A stretch of DNA of 64,000 nt, taken from assembly GCA_033851955.1 (NCBI GenBank), contig JAWSVK010000020.1:138594-202593 (forward strand). Direction: 5' to 3'. The DNA is from Profundibacter sp033851955 (lineage in GTDB: Bacteria; Pseudomonadota; Alphaproteobacteria; Rhodobacterales; Rhodobacteraceae). The notes beneath the pieces are model-generated. The model ran no database searches, was not told where the DNA came from, and worked only from the letters and a program-made list of their open reading frames with translations. Positions 15,721 through 23,579 of the stretch are shown piece after piece. Positions within the stretch are counted from its first letter, which is position 1. Each line of letters begins with the position of its first letter. The translations under genes were made by a program, and so were the position numbers.

Positions 15721-15785
15721 AGTTACGGAACGAGGGACAGATACATCGGCGCGCGCGTTCCGAGCGCTGCGCCTGTACCCTAAGA
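15683..15785 (-). ncRNA. Candidate small RNA ending in the 15683 terminator
   Basis: Between the methyltransferase stop and the terminator, the minus strand can fold: CGGAACG pairs with CGTTCCG, and GGTACAG with CTGTCC. With the anti-Shine-Dalgarno loop of the terminator this resembles the layout of several alphaproteobacterial sRNAs. No clear promoter was found, and it may simply be the 3' untranslated region of the methyltransferase mRNA. Confidence 0.25.
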
Positions 15786-15832
15786 GATAGTCCGCTTTGG
15801 TGTGATTTCCAGAGTTGGTAAAAAACTTGTGA

Positions 15833-16609
15833 TCAGCCGCGCGACGCATAGAGCGCAACGGCGGCCGCGTTAGACACATTCAGCGAGCCAAATTCACCAG
15901 CGGAATCGATCCGCACCAGATGATCGCAAGTGTCGCGGGTTTTTTCACGCAAACCCGGCCCCTCGGCCCCGAGAACCAGCGCCACCGGACGATCTGCACG
16001 TCCCTCTACGGCTTGCGCAACCGTCATCTCGGCCTCGCCATCCAGCCCCAGCATCAGATAGCCCATAGATTTGAGCGTCTCCATCGCATCGGCTAAGTTT
16101 TTGATCCGCAGATAGGGCTGGCGTTCCAGCGCACCGGAGGCGGTTTTGGCCAAGGCGCCGGTTTCGGGCGCGGCATGGCGTTGTGGCGCAATCACGGCAC
16201 GTGCCCCGAACACTTCGGCCGAGCGCAGGATCGCGCCAACATTATGCGGGTCGGTCACACGGTCCAGCAACACAACGCGGGGCACTTGGCCGTCCGCCGC
16301 CATGCAGCATTCCTCGATGGAACCCCAATCTAACTGCTTGACCTCAAGGGCTGCCCCCTGATGCACCGATTGGGCCTCAAGCGGGGCGGCAAATTTGCGC
16401 GGGTCCGACATTTCCGGTTCCATGCCGCTCATCGCGATGTCTTCGGCCAACTTGTTGTGGGCGTTTTGGGTCACGATCAGCCGCAGTTTGGTGCGGCCCG
16501 GGTTGCGCAACGCATCGCGCACGGTGTGCAACCCGAACAGCCACACAGTTTCCGCCGCAGACGCCCGCCTGCCCTGTTCCTTTTCAATCACCCACTTTGG
16601 TTTTTTCAT
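15833..16609 (-). CDS. rlmB: TrmH/RlmB-type rRNA (guanosine-2'-O-)-methyltransferase
   Basis: A 258-residue SPOUT methyltransferase. An N-terminal substrate-binding domain (LFGLHTVRDAL) leads to the knotted catalytic domain with the three family motifs: LDRVTDPHNVGAILRSAEVFGA, VLGAEGPGLR, and IDSAGEFGSLNVSNAAAVALY. RlmB methylates G2251 of 23S rRNA; I prefer it to TrmH because of the N-terminal domain. The start at MKKPKWVIEK has AAGG upstream; the longer frame to 16660 adds an unconserved tail. It is divergent from tRNA-Tyr. Confidence 0.9.
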   Translation of the reverse strand: MKKPKWVIEKEQGRRASAAETVWLFGLHTVRDALRNPGRTKLRLIVTQNAHNKLAEDIAMSGMEPEMSDPRKFAAPLEAQSVHQGAALEVKQLDWGSIEECCMAADGQVPRVVLLDRVTDPHNVGAILRSAEVFGARAVIAPQRHAAPETGALAKTASGALERQPYLRIKNLADAMETLKSMGYLMLGLDGEAEMTVAQAVEGRADRPVALVLGAEGPGLREKTRDTCDHLVRIDSAGEFGSLNVSNAAAVALYASRG

Positions 16610-16694
16610 CGCCTTAAGACCCTTGATTTTGTGCAGATTTGACAATGCGCCACGGTGCATCCTGATACAAGGCGATTATCAGGTGGATTTGCGC

Positions 16695-16723
16695 TTGACG
16701 GGTCCGCAACGCGCGGGTATCCA
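16695..16723 (+). promoter_or_regulatory. Putative promoter of tRNA-Tyr
   Basis: TTGACG at 16695 and TATCCA at 16718, 17 bp apart, with the tRNA beginning 12 bp after the -10 element. Confidence 0.55.
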
Positions 16724-16734
16724 CCCCGAGTGTT

Positions 16735-16818
16735 GGGCGATAGGCCGCAAGGTGTGGCAGGGGACTGTAACTCCCTCGAGGCGACTCACGCCTGGTTCGA
16801 TTCCAGGATCGCCCACCA
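16735..16818 (+). tRNA. tRNA-Tyr (GTA)
   Basis: Acceptor GGGCGAT pairs with ATCGCCC, followed by A and an encoded CCA. D stem GCC/GGC, anticodon stem GGGGA/TCCCT with loop CTGTAAC (anticodon GTA), a 14-base long variable arm as expected for tRNA-Tyr, and T arm CCTGG-TTCGATT-CCAGG. Position 8 reads A rather than the usual T, which is unusual. Confidence 0.88.
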
Positions 16819-16879
16819 CCAAATCAACCCACTCAACCCATGCTTCAGCGTCCCACATTGCTCGGTGAATGGTTGTAGT

Positions 16880-17698
16880 TTATGCATTCGCCGCAGACAG
16901 TTTACCCGCCAAATCCGAGGCAAATGCGGAACGCCGGTGTGATATACCAACGGTCCGCGTCTGCATTTCAACCCCAGTCAAAGCGCGTACAACAACGTCT
17001 TTTTGGGTGCCCTTATGCGATAGCGGCACAAAGGCCACCCCAAAGCCCGCCGCAATCAACTCTAACAATTGCAGATCATGAACTGCATTTGCCGACGATT
17101 GAGGGCGGTTTGGCCAAACAATATCCAATCGGTCGGCTGTCGGGCAGTATGGCCGCTCAATCACTGGCTCATTTTGAATATCCTCAAGACTTAAGGTGTC
17201 ATGCGCCGCCAGAGGATGATGGCGTTCAAGGGCGATGCCAAAGCCCTCGGTCAGCAGGGGAATGAAGTTATGATCCGAAGGCGCGCAGCTCGCCGTAACA
17301 AAAGCGACTTCGCTGTTCAAAAGCGTATCGGTAAAACTAAGCTGCAAATCGGAGCCGCCCCAACGCAGGCTTTTTAGCGCGGCGCGAAATGGCCGCAAAA
17401 GGACATCAGGCGCGCAATGCATGCGCAATGTCTGTTGGGGTTTACCACTCAACCGGTTTTCCAATGATGAAAGATGCGCCACGCTGTCAATCGTGTCGTG
17501 ATAAAGCTGGGTCGCCATCGATGTCGGGGTTAGACCGCTCTTGGCACGTTGAAACAACGGCCCGCCCAGATGCGCTTCTAGTTTTTGTATCGCAATTGAG
17601 ACCGTGGGTTGGCTGACGTGGTTCAGGCGTGCGGCTTGACTAAATGTGCCGGTTTCAAAGGCGCTGATGAAATATTTCAGGGGGGTCAATTCTATCAT
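16880..17698 (-). CDS. LysR family transcriptional regulator
   Basis: A 272-residue LysR protein. The N-terminal winged helix is typical (LKYFISAFETGTFSQAARLNHVSQPTVSIAIQKLE..., then LFQRAKSGLTPT), followed by the periplasmic-binding-protein-like effector domain, which is rather short. It is divergent from a small gene at 17795, its probable target. The effector is unknown. Confidence 0.93.
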   Translation of the reverse strand: MIELTPLKYFISAFETGTFSQAARLNHVSQPTVSIAIQKLEAHLGGPLFQRAKSGLTPTSMATQLYHDTIDSVAHLSSLENRLSGKPQQTLRMHCAPDVLLRPFRAALKSLRWGGSDLQLSFTDTLLNSEVAFVTASCAPSDHNFIPLLTEGFGIALERHHPLAAHDTLSLEDIQNEPVIERPYCPTADRLDIVWPNRPQSSANAVHDLQLLELIAAGFGVAFVPLSHKGTQKDVVVRALTGVEMQTRTVGISHRRSAFASDLAGKLSAANA

Positions 17699-17702
17699 AA
17701 GT

Positions 17703-17717
17703 AATGGCTATACCATA
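17703..17717. promoter_or_regulatory. Possible LysR-type operator
   Basis: ATGG-CTATA-CCAT, a palindrome in the gap between the divergent LysR gene and the gene at 17795, a few bases ahead of the LysR start. Assignment rests on position and symmetry only. Confidence 0.35.
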
Positions 17718-17794
17718 CATGAAGGGAATCGCAATTACCTATGGATTGAATTCCGCGTACCAAAGTTATCGTAACATAACAGGAGTACGAAAAG

Positions 17795-18208
17795 ATGACC
17801 AACACCGCCAAACCGACACTGGCTCAGGACACTGCAATTGGACAATTGTTGAGAAAATTCACTCAAGGTGATTCGACAATGTTTGACCACGTCGCCCCGG
17901 ATATCGACTTTAGAATTGACCACTTCCATGACGAAGCAGACACCAGCTGGCAAACGGCACAGTCGCTAAATGCCTTGATTTCGGTTGTCGGTCGGTTGGG
18001 CCAAGAGGTGTTCCCAAAGGGCACCATTGCGCTGGGTATCGACACACAGGATCTGGGGGACGGCTGGTGCTTGACCCGTTTTAATCAGCGATTTTTCTAT
18101 GGCATTCGTCAGGCCGACGTCACAAGTCTGACTTACATCATGTCCCACGAAACTGAGGGCAAAGTAGACTTCTTTCGCGAGACGGTTACCAATATCGTAG
18201 ACGCCTAA
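17795..18208 (+). CDS. Small NTF2/SnoaL-like domain protein
   Basis: A 137-residue soluble protein starting behind AGGAG. The layout, an N-terminal helix pair (IGQLLRKFTQGDSTMFDHVAPDIDFRIDHF) and later beta strands (GDGWCLTRFNQRFFYG), suggests an NTF2-like cone fold as in SnoaL-type proteins, but similarity is weak and no catalytic residues are evident. It is probably controlled by the divergent LysR regulator. It is followed by a long inverted repeat. Confidence 0.65.
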   Translation: MTNTAKPTLAQDTAIGQLLRKFTQGDSTMFDHVAPDIDFRIDHFHDEADTSWQTAQSLNALISVVGRLGQEVFPKGTIALGIDTQDLGDGWCLTRFNQRFFYGIRQADVTSLTYIMSHETEGKVDFFRETVTNIVDA

Positions 18209-18221
18209 CTTAGGGCCGGTT

Positions 18222-18276
18222 CCAAGGCCCTGTTGTCGCGCTGTCATCGCATTGGCACATATCGACAGGGCCTTGG
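18222..18276 (+). terminator. Long inverted repeat after 17795 gene
   Basis: CCAAGGCCCTGTTGTCG at 18222 pairs with CGACAGGGCCTTGG at 18263 (14 bp, one bulged T), with a 24-base loop. No T run follows. It lies in the convergent gap to 18342 and may act as a terminator or RNA stabiliser for either gene. Confidence 0.4.
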
Positions 18277-18341
18277 ATTGGAGCCCCCCTTGCCCGCACT
18301 AAATTCGCGATCGCGACAAGGCTCGGCCCTCTCAAAACGCG

Positions 18342-18842
18342 TCACGGCATCAGAATTTCTTTGCGCCCAAATTCGGCGCTGTCTGTGCTCCCATCATCAT
18401 AGATCAATGTCACCGATACGCTGTTCACTGACCCCAGATCATAGCTGACATAGGGCAGATGGGTCTCCAGCTTCATCGCATTCGGCTGGGCGGTGTCTGT
18501 GTAACACTCTTCAACCTCGAACACCTGCAGGGCCGCGCCGTTCACGCTGTAATGGATCTCATGCAAGCCACAGCGCCATGCCACCAGATGGGTAAAATAG
18601 AGCAAATCCTTGCCATCATATTCGCGCAGCGCCGCCCAAGAGGTTTTGGTCGCAGTCAAGATCGGCTTGACCTCGATTGCGGTGGTGAATTTTCCGGTTG
18701 GCGTTTGTGGTTCGGGTTGCCAAGCGCTGGCTGTGCCCTCTGGCTCTGACATAGCAACAGTCACTTGACCGGTGGATTGGGGCGATCCTGCCCCAAAACC
18801 AACGCCTAAAACTATCGTGAGCACCAAAACAATATGAAACAT
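18342..18842 (-). CDS. Hypothetical exported protein
   Basis: A 166-residue protein with a short hydrophobic N-terminus (FHIVLVLTIVLGVGFGAG), probably a signal peptide or anchor, then a low-complexity Pro/Thr-rich linker and a beta-rich domain with two cysteines (AWRCGLHEIHYSVNG and EVEECYTD). Ribosome site AGGAGG. The domain is not recognised. It is convergent with 17795 and divergent from 18998. Confidence 0.7.
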   Translation of the reverse strand: MFHIVLVLTIVLGVGFGAGSPQSTGQVTVAMSEPEGTASAWQPEPQTPTGKFTTAIEVKPILTATKTSWAALREYDGKDLLYFTHLVAWRCGLHEIHYSVNGAALQVFEVEECYTDTAQPNAMKLETHLPYVSYDLGSVNSVSVTLIYDDGSTDSAEFGRKEILMP

Positions 18843-18997
18843 CTATTCCTCCTGCCGCAAAATCATTGCTTTTTTACAATATCTTAAAGAAACCTGTTCA
18901 AAATCTTAACTATTCTCACACTTTGAAACAATAACGGCTTTTGGCAATCATTGTTTCGGCCTATAGTTTCCTAAAACAAGTACAGGCATGACTGATT

Positions 18998-20002
18998 ATG
19001 GCGAAAAAGACCAAGAAACGTCAAGATTTCAATATTGTAATAGTCGCGCAAAGCGGGCGGTTGCAATATGAGGCCGTACTTTTTGCGGCCTCACTGCGCC
19101 ATTGCGACCCCCATTTCAAAGGGCGGTTGATCGTTGCTGTGCCACAGGCCGGCCCGCTGTGGGGCAAAGACCCGCAAATCAACAATCACGATGTGCGCGA
19201 ATTGCTGGAACATCTGGGGGCCGAGATTATACCCTTTGAGAGCAAGCATTTTGGTGCAAGCTATCCCTATGGCAACAAGATCGAGGCCCTGATGGCCTTG
19301 CCAAAGGGCGAACCCTTTGTGTTTTTTGACACCGACACATTGATCACAGGGCCGTTGTCAGAGGTCAATTTTGATTTTGACCATCCCGCCGCTTCTATGC
19401 GTCGCGAGGGCACTTGGCCGACCCAAGAACTTTACGGACCCGGCTACAACGAAACTTGGGGATCATTATACGACCGCTTTGATCTGGATATCGACAGCAC
19501 TTTGGATATGTCTCAGCCCGATGAATACTGGCAACGGTATCTCTATTTCAACGCCGGTTGGTTTTTCTATCGGTGCCCGCATGAATTTGGCAAACGTTTT
19601 GCCGAATATGCATTGGAAATCCGTGACAACACGCCGGATGCTCTGGTTTGCCAGGAATTGGATCCTTGGCTGGATCAAGTCGCCCTGCCCTTGGTGATCC
19701 ACTCCTTTGGTGGTGGTCGTCCCGGGCCCGAATTGGACGGGCTGGACGGGGGTGTCAGCTGTCATTACCGTTTGTTACCAATGCTTTATGCTCGCGAAAG
19801 CGACCATGTGGTGGATGTGCTGGAAACCATAACTTCGCCGAACAAGGTCAAAAAAGTGGTCAAACAATATGACCCGATCAAACGGATGATTTTCCAGCGC
19901 CGCGGACACAAAGTGCGTGCAATGTTTGACCGCGAGAACCTACCCAACATGGAAAAGAAAATCCGCAACCAGATCAAGCGTGAAGGGTTCTGGATGCGTT
20001 GA
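18998..20002 (+). CDS. Putative glycosyltransferase-like protein (GT-A type)
   Basis: A 334-residue protein with a lysine-rich start and no signal peptide. The N-terminal part has a Rossmann-like strand (FNIVIVAQSG) and, around residue 110, PFVFFDTDTLITGP: the D-x-D metal/nucleotide-sugar motif of GT-A glycosyltransferases. Later FNAGWFFYRCPHEFGKRF fits the acceptor region of such enzymes (compare GT8-like proteins). The basic C-terminus (KRMIFQRRGHKVR) may contact membrane. It stands alone, with no sugar or polysaccharide genes nearby, so acceptor and product cannot be inferred. Confidence 0.6.
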   Translation: MAKKTKKRQDFNIVIVAQSGRLQYEAVLFAASLRHCDPHFKGRLIVAVPQAGPLWGKDPQINNHDVRELLEHLGAEIIPFESKHFGASYPYGNKIEALMALPKGEPFVFFDTDTLITGPLSEVNFDFDHPAASMRREGTWPTQELYGPGYNETWGSLYDRFDLDIDSTLDMSQPDEYWQRYLYFNAGWFFYRCPHEFGKRFAEYALEIRDNTPDALVCQELDPWLDQVALPLVIHSFGGGRPGPELDGLDGGVSCHYRLLPMLYARESDHVVDVLETITSPNKVKKVVKQYDPIKRMIFQRRGHKVRAMFDRENLPNMEKKIRNQIKREGFWMR

Positions 20003-20217
20003 AGGCAAATAAGTTGCCTAAATGTTGGAATAATGCTATTAAGTTAATGTGCAGACAAAGGCGAATTGCCGGATTAAATGCTGTCAGACATTTCTATTTG
20101 GCACCGCATATCTTCATAAGAATCTGATCCGCCTTATCTTTTATGAGTTCTTCAGTTTTGCATCAAAAGCGCAATATTTTTTGCCGCGATCAACACAAAC
20201 AAAACAAAGGAATTATC

Positions 20218-20556
20218 ATGTTTATATCGAAAAAAATGATTTTTTTATGTGCCGGGCTGTCCTTGGCATCCGCCTGCACCGACACGTCTTTGGGACCGGT
20301 CAATTTGGTTAACCCGATCGAGTGGGAAACAGAAAGAGATATGCCAAGCATTTCAATAACTCTGGATGGCAAAAAATACGAAGTACGTCGTACGGAAGTG
20401 ACCAGTTACAACCGCAAAACAAGTGAAAGGGTTGGTGTGCGTGAAGAGTGGGCTATTGTCGACGTTAATGGCGAGGAATTGAGCTGTATTCGTGCCAACG
20501 CCGAGAGTTGCCAAAGAGCGCTGGATGGTGAAACCAGCGAGAGGGTATCACATTAG
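20218..20556 (+). CDS. Small lipoprotein
   Basis: A 112-residue protein with a lipoprotein signal ending LASAC (lipidated Cys near residue 20), then a small soluble domain (PSISITLDGKKYEVRR...). AAGGAATTATC precedes the ATG. The start was set there because the longer frame from 20143 adds sequence ahead of a normal signal peptide. Similar in style to the 55-residue lipoprotein at 20693. Function unknown. Confidence 0.7.
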   Translation: MFISKKMIFLCAGLSLASACTDTSLGPVNLVNPIEWETERDMPSISITLDGKKYEVRRTEVTSYNRKTSERVGVREEWAIVDVNGEELSCIRANAESCQRALDGETSERVSH

Positions 20557-20692
20557 AAGTCTTCCGTTTATGATCCGTCTTTTTTTCGGCCTGTTTTCTT
20601 TGTGATCCATACCCTGTGATGGTAGGTTTGCCACAAGATTCTCGCATACCTAACAAAACAAACGCAAATATACCAATATCCAGGGAAACAAA

Positions 20693-20860
20693 ATGGCTAA
20701 ATCGAGCAAAGTAATTGGTTTTACATTGTCTATTTTGACGATGTTTTTTGTCGCAGCTTGCGACGAGGATGATATGGTTGGCCCCGTCGTGGTTGACGCA
20801 TTTCTAAATCCTTCTCCAACTGAGGAACCAGGTGGTGGTGGCGACGGTGGTGGCTATTAG
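20693..20860 (+). CDS. Very small lipoprotein
   Basis: A 55-codon ORF: hydrophobic leader (VIGFTLSILTMFFVAAC) with a lipobox, then DEDDMVG, and a glycine-rich tail with EEPGGGGDGGGY. The combination of a charged start, hydrophobic core, lipobox and acidic +2 residue (Asp, which in many Gram-negatives favours retention in the inner membrane) makes it a credible gene. It lies 136 bp after another small lipoprotein gene in the same direction. Confidence 0.6.
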   Translation: MAKSSKVIGFTLSILTMFFVAACDEDDMVGPVVVDAFLNPSPTEEPGGGGDGGGY

Positions 20861-21345
20861 GACCCCCAGAAGACTCCCTTCAAAATATGATCAAGGCACA
20901 TTACCAATTCGACCTATCGGAATCCTTCTAAAGCGGGCCAGTTTCAAGGCGATTTCGCCTCAAATCTGGCCCGACAAAGCGCCTTTTTCGGGAACCGAGG
21001 TGATAACCTCAAAAAAACCGAGAAGAGTTAGAAATAGGTATTTAAAATATCCACTCATATGGTTTTCTTTGGAATCTTACATGTCATTCGGCAAAAAAGA
21101 CAAACTGAATCGTTCCAGTCATTAGGTGCAAAAAGCAACTGAACCTGAGGATGATCAATAAAAACCAACACCAAGCGTCATGTGTTTGCGCCCCATCGAT
21201 CAGGCATAGAGGCCGTTTTTCAGTTGGCACAGCAGCCCTCTAAAACCAATCGCGACTAAAACGGTGTCTTTGCCCACCTGCTGCTATATTGCTCGCCTCA
21301 AAGCTTTCGCTTAGGATATGCAGGTATTTCAACAGGAGCGACCAC
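20861..21345. other. 485-bp gap with one strong hairpin
   Basis: CGGGCCAG at 20934 pairs with CTGGCCCG at 20966, enclosing a second stem AGGCG-ATTT-CGCCT. A T5 run comes ten bases later, so it may terminate the small lipoprotein transcript. No credible coding sequence and no riboswitch that I can recognise ahead of the sulfhydrylase gene. Confidence 0.45.
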
Positions 21346-22638
21346 ATGACTGACACCCCCGAATACGGTTTTGACACTTTGCAAATTCATGCAGGAGCCC
21401 GCCCGGATCCTGCCACTGGCGCACGACAAACACCGATTTACCAAACCACCGCTTACGTGTTTCGCGACACCGACCATGCGGCGGCGTTGTTTAACCTGCA
21501 AGAGGTTGGCTATATCTATTCGCGCCTGACAAACCCCACCGTGGCCGTGCTGCAAGAACGCATCGCCACACTTGAAGGTGGTGCTGGGGCCGTCTGTTGC
21601 TCATCGGGTCACGCCGCACAGATCATGGCGCTGTTCCCCTTGATGTCACCCGGCATGAATGTGGTCGCTTCCACCCGCGCTTACGGCGGCACGATCACCC
21701 AATTTAGCCAAACCATCAAACGCTTTGGCTGGTCCGCCAAATTTGTTGATTTTGATGATGAGGCCGCAGTTGCAGCCGCAATTGACGAAAACACCCGCGC
21801 TGTGTTTTGCGAGAGCATCGCCAATCCGGGTGGCTATATCACCGACCTCGATGCGATCGCCGCGATTGCCAACGCGGCCCAAGTGCCGCTGATTGTAGAT
21901 AACACCACAGCCACGCCTTACCTGTGCAAACCGTTCGAACACGGTGCTGCATTGGTGGTACACTCCACCACCAAATACCTGACGGGCAACGGCACTGTGA
22001 CTGGTGGCTGTGTGGTCGATAGCGGTACGTTCGATTGGTCCGCGACGGATAAGTTCCCGTCGCTGTCACAACCCGAACCAGCCTACCACGGTTTGAAGTT
22101 CCATGAGACATTCGGCCCCTTGGCCTTTACGTTTCATGGCATCGCCATTGGCCTGCGCGATCTGGGCATGACCCTGAACCCCCAAGCGGCGCATTACACG
22201 TTGATGGGCATCGAAACCCTGTCGTTGCGCATGGAGCGCCACGTGGCCAACGCTAAAAAAATTGCGGCTTGGCTGGAAACTGACCCGCGGATCGAGGCCG
22301 TGACCTATGCAGGCCTACCGTCTAGCCCGTACCAAAAGCGCGCTGAGCGGATTTGCCCCAAGGGCGCTGGTGGCCTGTTCACGGTTGCGGTAAAAGGTGG
22401 GTATGAGGCTTGCATCAAACTGGTGGAAAATCTGAACATTTTCAGCCATGTAGCGAACTTAGGTGATGCGCGCTCCTTGATCCTGCATCCAGCCTCGACC
22501 ACCCACCGCCAACTGTCGCCCGAGCAACAGGAAGCGGCCGGGGCTGCGGCCAATGTGGTGCGGATTTCAATCGGCATTGAGGATGCGAAAGATCTGATCG
22601 CCGATCTGGATCAAGCCTTGGCTATCGCAACGGCTTAA
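21346..22638 (+). CDS. metY: O-acetylhomoserine sulfhydrylase (aminocarboxypropyltransferase)
   Basis: A 430-residue PLP enzyme of the Cys/Met metabolism family that makes homocysteine from O-acetylhomoserine and sulfide. It begins GFDTLQIHAGARPDPATGARQTPIYQTTAYVF, distinctive of the MetY/Met17 subgroup, with the PLP lysine in VVHSTTKYLTGNG near residue 205 and SRLTNPT earlier. The length fits MetY; cystathionine synthases and lyases are nearer 390. ATG with CAGGAGCG upstream. It is single and convergent with a SIMPL-domain gene. Confidence 0.93.
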   Translation: MTDTPEYGFDTLQIHAGARPDPATGARQTPIYQTTAYVFRDTDHAAALFNLQEVGYIYSRLTNPTVAVLQERIATLEGGAGAVCCSSGHAAQIMALFPLMSPGMNVVASTRAYGGTITQFSQTIKRFGWSAKFVDFDDEAAVAAAIDENTRAVFCESIANPGGYITDLDAIAAIANAAQVPLIVDNTTATPYLCKPFEHGAALVVHSTTKYLTGNGTVTGGCVVDSGTFDWSATDKFPSLSQPEPAYHGLKFHETFGPLAFTFHGIAIGLRDLGMTLNPQAAHYTLMGIETLSLRMERHVANAKKIAAWLETDPRIEAVTYAGLPSSPYQKRAERICPKGAGGLFTVAVKGGYEACIKLVENLNIFSHVANLGDARSLILHPASTTHRQLSPEQQEAAGAAANVVRISIGIEDAKDLIADLDQALAIATA

Positions 22639-22656
22639 TGCTAAACGCTCATCAAT

Positions 22657-22694
22657 CCCTTGCGGGCTTTCTTCGCGAAAAGCGCCCGTAAGGG
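22657..22694. terminator. Hairpin between metY and SIMPL gene
   Basis: CCCTT(G)CGGGC pairs with GCCCGTAAGGG across the convergent gap. The loop contains TTTCTTCGCGAAAA, itself partly self-complementary. It could serve both genes, but no T run follows. Confidence 0.45.
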
Positions 22695-22723
22695 GGCGAT
22701 GAGGCAACGCTTAATTGGTCAGC

Positions 22724-23419
22724 CTAATTGGTCAACGCAAAGACCATTGTGACGCTGGCCGCCACACTCACTTCACCCTGCGAAACAGGTACACCGCGGC
22801 TTCGCGCCAGATCACCTGCGCCTGACATCATCACCGGTTGAACACCATTCTGCGTGGGCTCAGTGATGGTCACAACCTCCCCCAACTTTGCTCCCATCGA
22901 CGCGGCATAAATCCGAGCTTTACGCAGAGCATCAGCCGCAGCCACTTTACGAGCCGCATCTTGGAGGGGCTGGGGATCCTGCAAGCCAAAGCTCAACCCA
23001 TTGAAAGTATTGGCACCGCCATGCAAAACCGCATCCAGAACCTTGCCCAACGCCCCAATATCACGCAACCGAACCGTCACCGTATTGGATGCCACAAAGC
23101 CGCTAATACTGTTGTCTCCACTGATGTTGGACGATCTTTTCCCCCAACGCGGGGACAGCGACAGATTGCTGGTCTGAACGTCCCTCGCTTCGATCCCAGC
23201 CGCTGTCAGTTGCGCCATAACCGCCGCCAAAGTCTTAGAGTTTTGCACCATCGCGGCCGCCCCTGTTTTGGCCTCGGAAATCACTCCCAATGAAACCGCC
23301 GCCATATCGGGCACCACCTCGACGCTGCCATGCCCCACCACCGTTATCCGGCGGACCAGGTCGCTGGCCGACGCAGGTGCGCCCATCGCTAAAATCAAAA
23401 CAAACATCAACTGTCGCAT
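22724..23419 (-). CDS. SIMPL (DUF541) periplasmic protein
   Basis: A 231-residue protein with a Sec signal peptide (MRQLMFVLILAMGAPASASD). The mature part begins ITVVGHGSVEVVPDMAAVSLGV and carries SNLSLSPRW and DAARKVAAADALRKA, the pattern of SIMPL/DUF541 proteins such as E. coli YggE, which lowers oxidative stress. The start was moved to the ATG behind AAAGGA; the frame continues 27 bases further. Confidence 0.88.
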   Translation of the reverse strand: MRQLMFVLILAMGAPASASDLVRRITVVGHGSVEVVPDMAAVSLGVISEAKTGAAAMVQNSKTLAAVMAQLTAAGIEARDVQTSNLSLSPRWGKRSSNISGDNSISGFVASNTVTVRLRDIGALGKVLDAVLHGGANTFNGLSFGLQDPQPLQDAARKVAAADALRKARIYAASMGAKLGEVVTITEPTQNGVQPVMMSGAGDLARSRGVPVSQGEVSVAASVTMVFALTN

Positions 23420-23579
23420 TCCGTATCCTTTCAGGCTTTTTAACAAACTTCCTCAATATGACGCTCCCCAACCTCAATTCCTTGGGTCTTATCTTTCTTT
23501 CGGCGGAATTTTGCTGTATTAACGATATGACAGCCCCGACCACTGATATTCTTCAAACTTTATGTGCTAGATCAACAAC

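Noticed and set aside
20832..21125. 97-codon ORF after the small lipoprotein
   Set aside because: It starts inside the lipoprotein gene, crosses a strong hairpin and has no protein-like features.
21126..21345. SAM-II-type riboswitch ahead of metY
   Set aside because: The leader has no recognisable SAM-II core or pseudoknot pattern; only loosely similar bases (CGCTTAGG) were found.
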